Below, in pieces: positions 60,326-64,000 of a DNA stretch of 64,000 nt. The translations under genes were made by a program, and so were the position numbers. Each line of letters opens with the position of its first letter. Position 1 is the stretch's first letter. The notes below the pieces were generated by a model. That model searched no databases. It saw nothing but the letters and a program-made list of their open reading frames with translations, and was not told the DNA's origin. This DNA comes from Labia minor (taxonomy: Eukaryota > Arthropoda > Insecta > Dermaptera > Spongiphoridae): NCBI GenBank assembly GCA_963082975.1, contig OY720350.1, positions 43,726,734-43,790,733 on the forward strand, read 5' to 3'.

Positions 60326-60971
60326 ATAAGTTGACCTGTGGCCAGGTCCGAACCGACCGACGGTTTGAAGTAAATTAATTTCCAGCTACAGAAACAATTT
60401 CAAATAATTTTAATATATCTATTAATGTAATAAAAAACAGATATGGATACATAAATAATAAATATAAACATTTTTAATTTTATTTTATTTATAATATATA
60501 TGCAAGACCAGGCTGTGACGTCATGAATGGCTGGATGACGTCATATAATTTTAAATCAAGAAAAAACTAATAAATATGATTTTCCCGAGGATAAAACCAA
60601 TACAAAGTGCATGATTCGTGGTGATATATAAAAAAATCTCCTCATGTGAAATTTTGTGTGAAAATAACCCTTCCCTTATTATCGTCGATCGCTAATACTA
60701 CCACTTCCGGTTTCCGGATTTGCACCAAAAGTTGATCAATTCATGATACAGATGCATTAAGTAAATATACCAAATTTCATCAAAATCGGTTGAGCCGTTC
60801 AGGCTGTACACATCTATACGGACGGACGGACAGACGGACAGACGGACAGACATCATGCTAAAAATACTTTTTTCTGTTAAGAAAATGAATGATTCGTGGA
60901 GATATGTAAAAATCTCCACATGTGAAATTTGGTGTGAAAACAATACCTCCCTTACTATCGTCGGTCGGTAA
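60326..60971 (-). mobile_element. Family B element, copy B5, complete
   Basis: Hairpin GACCTGTGGCCAGGTC (60333-60348), right subterminal repeat ACCGACCGACG, microsatellite GACGGACGGACAGACGGACA (60819-60848) and left repeat CGTCGGTCGGT (60959-60969). It shares private variants with copy B6, on the opposite strand 1.36 kb away. Confidence 0.8.
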
Positions 60972-60975
60972 AAAA

Positions 60976-61335
60976 TATTTCCGGGTTATATTAAAGTATT
61001 TTTGAGAAATTTGAGTCTCGACGTTCCGAATTCCGTCGCCCATATTGTCACCATTTACAACAGAATTTGTTTTTAGAAATGATTTTCTACGAGCCGTATT
61101 TGTATCAGTGTTAGTGTTAGCGCTACTGTCAAGGATTCGATAGATTCAGTAAATCAAAGATTACCTGCACATTCCAATCAAAATACTAACACTGACAATT
61201 GGTGACACAGACTAAGACCCAGAATCCTGAAAATAAATTTAATTCTTAAGACAAATTCTCTTGAAAATGGCGCCAAAACGTCGAGACTCAAATCTCACAA
61301 AAACACGTGAATATAACTTGGAAATAACTTTTTCT
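60976..61335. repeat. Inverted-repeat element of about 360 bp
   Basis: The left 45-50 bp (ATTTCCGGGTTATATT, then AATTTGAGTCTCGACGTT) recur inverted at the right end (AACGTCGAGACTCAAATCT, then AATATAACTTGGAAAT). Further inward TCAGTGTTAGTGTTAG is answered by CTAACACTGAC. The element abuts the left end of copy B5. The class is unknown; it could be a foldback or a Penelope-like remnant. Confidence 0.5.
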
Positions 61336-61919
61336 AATAAAAACTTTTATCGCGGAAGCCTAAATAAACATATCAATTATCAGCATTATTATTACTTTTA
61401 AACTAAATAAATGCTTCTAAATAACTGTTAAGGAAGGGAAAAGCCTTTAAAATGGATTAATTTTAGTAAATAGGTGAATATATATAAATGTATATATCTA
61501 TATATACTAAACCAATCAATAGTATCTCAATAAATATGTTGTTATTAATTTCCTTTTTCTTCAATAGTAATCTTATCTTATTATTATATCAATTCTAAGC
61601 GATTGCCTATTATATTAATAAAGTTATTATATTACTATATTTGAGGTTAGATGCCTTCCATTTTGGATAATGAGGGTGTTTCAAGTTCCCTTATCATATA
61701 TGAAATCTCGTTAATCAATTCCAGTTCTGACAGAGTTTAGGCAATATTATATTATACTAACTTTAATTTCACTAGCTTGTGCACACGCATTCTTCTTAGT
61801 ATAATAAAAAAAATATATATTAATTTAATTAAATTCATTCAGATATTAAAAATTTTTTTAACAAGGTAATTTGTTGTTCCTTAAAACTAACAAACACCCC
61901 TTTTCCATCTCCCTAGAAC
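61336..61919. other. AT-rich non-coding stretch
   Basis: No gene or repeat recognised. Confidence 0.5.
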
Positions 61920-62220
61920 AGTGATTCCCAAAGTGGGCGCTACCGCCAGGGGGGCGGTGATGGCCTCAAATGCATTTAGAGAAAATTACTTGTATATTAC
62001 TTTTCTAATCTGAGATCAATAAAAAGATACATAAATTCAATGTTTCTAATTTACACCTTTATTTATAATATTATATATTTTTTTGTTTCAACTTCACATA
62101 TCTCATATTCAAGACATCCGGTTGGATTAAAATTGGTGTCAAATTTTAGGTATTTTATTGCAATTTAATTAATAATAAAAATAAACTGTTTCATTTTGTT
62201 TTAAAACTATTTGATTTATT
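61920..62220. mobile_element. hAT-like left end, partner not found
   Basis: CAGTGATTCCCAAAGTGGGC at 61920, then CGCTACCGCCAGGGGGGCGG, is typical of one hAT terminus with an internal GC-rich palindrome. No matching right end is visible before the family B fragment at 62221, so the element is truncated or ends inside AT-rich sequence. Confidence 0.5.
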
Positions 62221-62339
62221 GAAAAACAATACCTCCCTTACTATCGTCGGTCGGTAATAATGAAATGTTTTCTTATGTTCGTATTATTACCTACCGACTA
62301 ATGAAATGTTTTCTTATGTTCGTATTATTACCGACCGAC
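62221..62339. repeat. Inverted family B left-end fragment plus 41-bp tandem duplication
   Basis: A 35-bp family B left end in minus orientation (62224-62256, ending CGTCGGTCGGT) is followed by two tandem 41-bp units (62258-62298 and 62299-62339) that begin TAATGAAATG and end ACCTACCGAC or ACCGACCGAC. The last ten bases of each unit are the first bases of family B, so the unit includes the flank and the terminus of copy B6. Confidence 0.75.
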
Positions 62340-62963
62340 GATAGTAAGGGAGGTATTGTTTTCACACCAAATTTCACATGTGGAGATTTTTACATATCTC
62401 CACGAATCATGCATTTTCTTAACAGAAAAAAGTATTTTTAGCATGATGTCTGTCCGTCTGTCCGTCCGTATAGATGTGTACAGCCTGAACGGCTCAACCG
62501 ATTTTGATGAAATTTGGTATATTTACTTAATGCATCTGTATCATGAATTGATCAACTTTTGGTGCAAATCCGGAAACCGGAAGTGGTAGTATTAGCGATC
62601 GACGATAATAAGGGAAGGGTTATTTTCACACAAAATTTCACATGAGGAGATTTTTTTATATATCACCACGAATCATGCACTTTGTATTGGTTTTATCCTC
62701 GGGAAAATCATATTTATTAGTTTTTTCTTGATTTAAAATTATATGACGTCATCCAGCCATTCATGACGTCACAGCCTGGTCTTGCATATATATTATAAAT
62801 AAAATAAAATTAAAAATGTTTATATTTATTATTTATGTATCCATATCTGTTTTTTATTACATTAATAGATATATTAAAATTATTTGAAATTGTTTCTGTA
62901 GCTGGAAATTAATTTACTTCAAACCGTCGGTCGGTTCGGACCTGGCCACAGGTCAACTTATTT
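62328..62963 (+). mobile_element. Family B element, copy B6, complete
   Basis: Left repeat ACCGACCGACG (62330-62340), microsatellite GTCTGTCCG (62448-62468), core motifs GAAATTTGGTA (62509) and AACCGGAAG (62575) 66 nt apart, right repeat CGTCGGTCGGT at about 62926-62936, and hairpin GACCTGGCCACAGGTC (62939-62954). The two internal direct repeats start near 62334 and 62599. Reference copy for family B. Confidence 0.82.
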
Positions 62964-64000
62964 TATAATATATATATATACTTATTATTGCAAGAAAATA
63001 TAAATGTATACTGATAAATTAAAATTATATGAAATTATGCCACTTGGGATAAATAAAAAAATCTTCAAATAGTTATTTTATGAATTTCATATTATTATTT
63101 TTTTTTTATATATGTACATAGGTACTAAAATATACCGTAATCATTTTTGTTTTATTATATTATTTAAAAAAATATAACTAAATATAGAGATATATACTCG
63201 TATGTAAATGTATGTATATATTTAATATTTAATATAATATGAAAAATATTATATATAATATTTTAATTATCTAACATGATATTTTAAATATTTTTCTACT
63301 GGTTTATTCATTTATTCTTCTCCCTTTCTCATTTCATTTCAATATAAAACCTATGAGTGAAATGAGATTCGTTTCAATACTTAAACAATTTTATGATAGG
63401 GAAGTTAAACCATACCTCCCTTTCTATCGTCTGTCGGTAAAAATAGAAATATTCATAAATATTAATTTCTATATTTTTTTTAAATCTATTAGTATTTAAT
63501 ACTAAAAGTAGTGTACTTTTATTTAAAAAAAACTACTATCATTTATTGAAAGGATTGATTGGGTATCTATTTTAAATTTTTAAAAGTTCATTTTATAACA
63601 TTGATAATTATTTTTGGTCTTTGTAAAATATCTAACAAGTATATTTGCGTATTGTAGGAATGTATGTAGAGGAAAGGTATTCCGAGGTTTGTTAGCTTTT
63701 CCTTTCAAGTGAAATTGGTCTCTTTTCGTTTCTCTATATCTACCCCGGCACTCGTCTTACGCTCATTATTTTGAAAGCGACCCAAGTGGAAGAATAAAGC
63801 ACACCGTGGAGCGGAGATGGAATTGGTGCCTGGGGGTTGAGTGGGGTCCGTTTCGCTGGCAGGTACAGTCAGCTAATTGGACAAGATTAACGAGCTATTC
63901 TTTCAGTCAGCTTTTGCAAGCTATTACCGGTTTATGTTAGGAGACTTGCGTGATCCATTCCCTCAACATCAACACTCCACTCTACCACTATTACTATTAC
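62964..64000. other. AT-rich stretch, a family B end fragment and a GC-richer terminal block
   Basis: A solo family B-like end (CCATACCTCCCTTTCTATCG then TCTGTCGGTAA) lies at 63407-63440. The block 63640-64000 is GC-richer and non-repetitive but has no recognised product; it is a candidate conserved non-coding or regulatory segment. Confidence 0.4.

Noticed and set aside
60698-62589. Matching 77-81-codon frames inside copies at 39.2, 60.7 and 62.4 kb
   Set aside because: They are the same frame across family B copies, spanning a microsatellite; conserved because the copies are related, with no sign of a real protein beyond the short core discussed as a finding.

Overview
The window looks like nuclear DNA of an insect with a large, AT-rich, transposon-laden genome. 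The evidence is one exon of a Dpr-type immunoglobulin gene (an arthropod neuronal family), a nuclear copy of mitochondrial cox1 that reads with the invertebrate mitochondrial code, and many arthropod-type mobile elements (Helentron-like, Tc1/mariner, hAT, MULE, non-LTR). A hemipteran is my guess from the general feel of the repeats; nothing seen here proves it.

Only two host coding units can be supported. One is a complete-looking two-exon C2H2 zinc-finger gene on the minus strand (2548-3536), with a start, one intron with good splice sites, a stop and a poly(A) signal. The other is a single internal exon of a dpr-like gene on the plus strand (15520-15683), isolated in long non-coding flanks, so most of the window is probably intron of that gene or DNA around it.

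The rest is transposon archaeology. Three non-autonomous families (here A, B and C; about fifteen copies or pieces) share one architecture: a left end with a T-run or TTA and a short terminal inverted repeat, an internal microsatellite, a right subterminal inverted repeat, then a terminal hairpin. A fourth element (D, 41493-43215) has the same architecture and carries an endonuclease reading frame in the orientation expected for the C-terminal domain of a Helentron; a family A copy is nested inside it. Families A, B and C also share an alignable core next to the microsatellite in which two motifs lie exactly 66 nt apart in every copy measured. This is the most interesting signal in the window.

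Layout: 0.4-5.5 kb A and C copies, hAT and MULE remnants and the zinc-finger gene; 5.5-6 kb a tRNA-like SINE and a LINE tail; 7-10.3 kb A and B copies; 11.4-12.6 kb a deleted mariner and a LINE tail; 14.4-17.4 kb an A copy, the dpr exon and a reverse-transcriptase remnant interrupted by a cox1 NUMT; 18.4-27.7 kb LINE tails, a mariner with 109-bp inverted repeats, an A copy, two hAT elements with 8-bp target duplications and a dead mariner; 29-32.2 kb a C copy, a hairpin/direct-repeat element and a LINE; 35.7-39.7 kb a LINE with its 3' UTR and B copies; 41.5-43.2 kb the Helentron remnant; 45-58.9 kb LINE pieces, a B copy, mariner and hAT remnants and a foldback mariner; 60.3-63 kb two near-identical B copies in inverted orientation. 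Between these lie long AT-rich stretches in which I see no gene. No tRNA, rRNA or CRISPR was seen.
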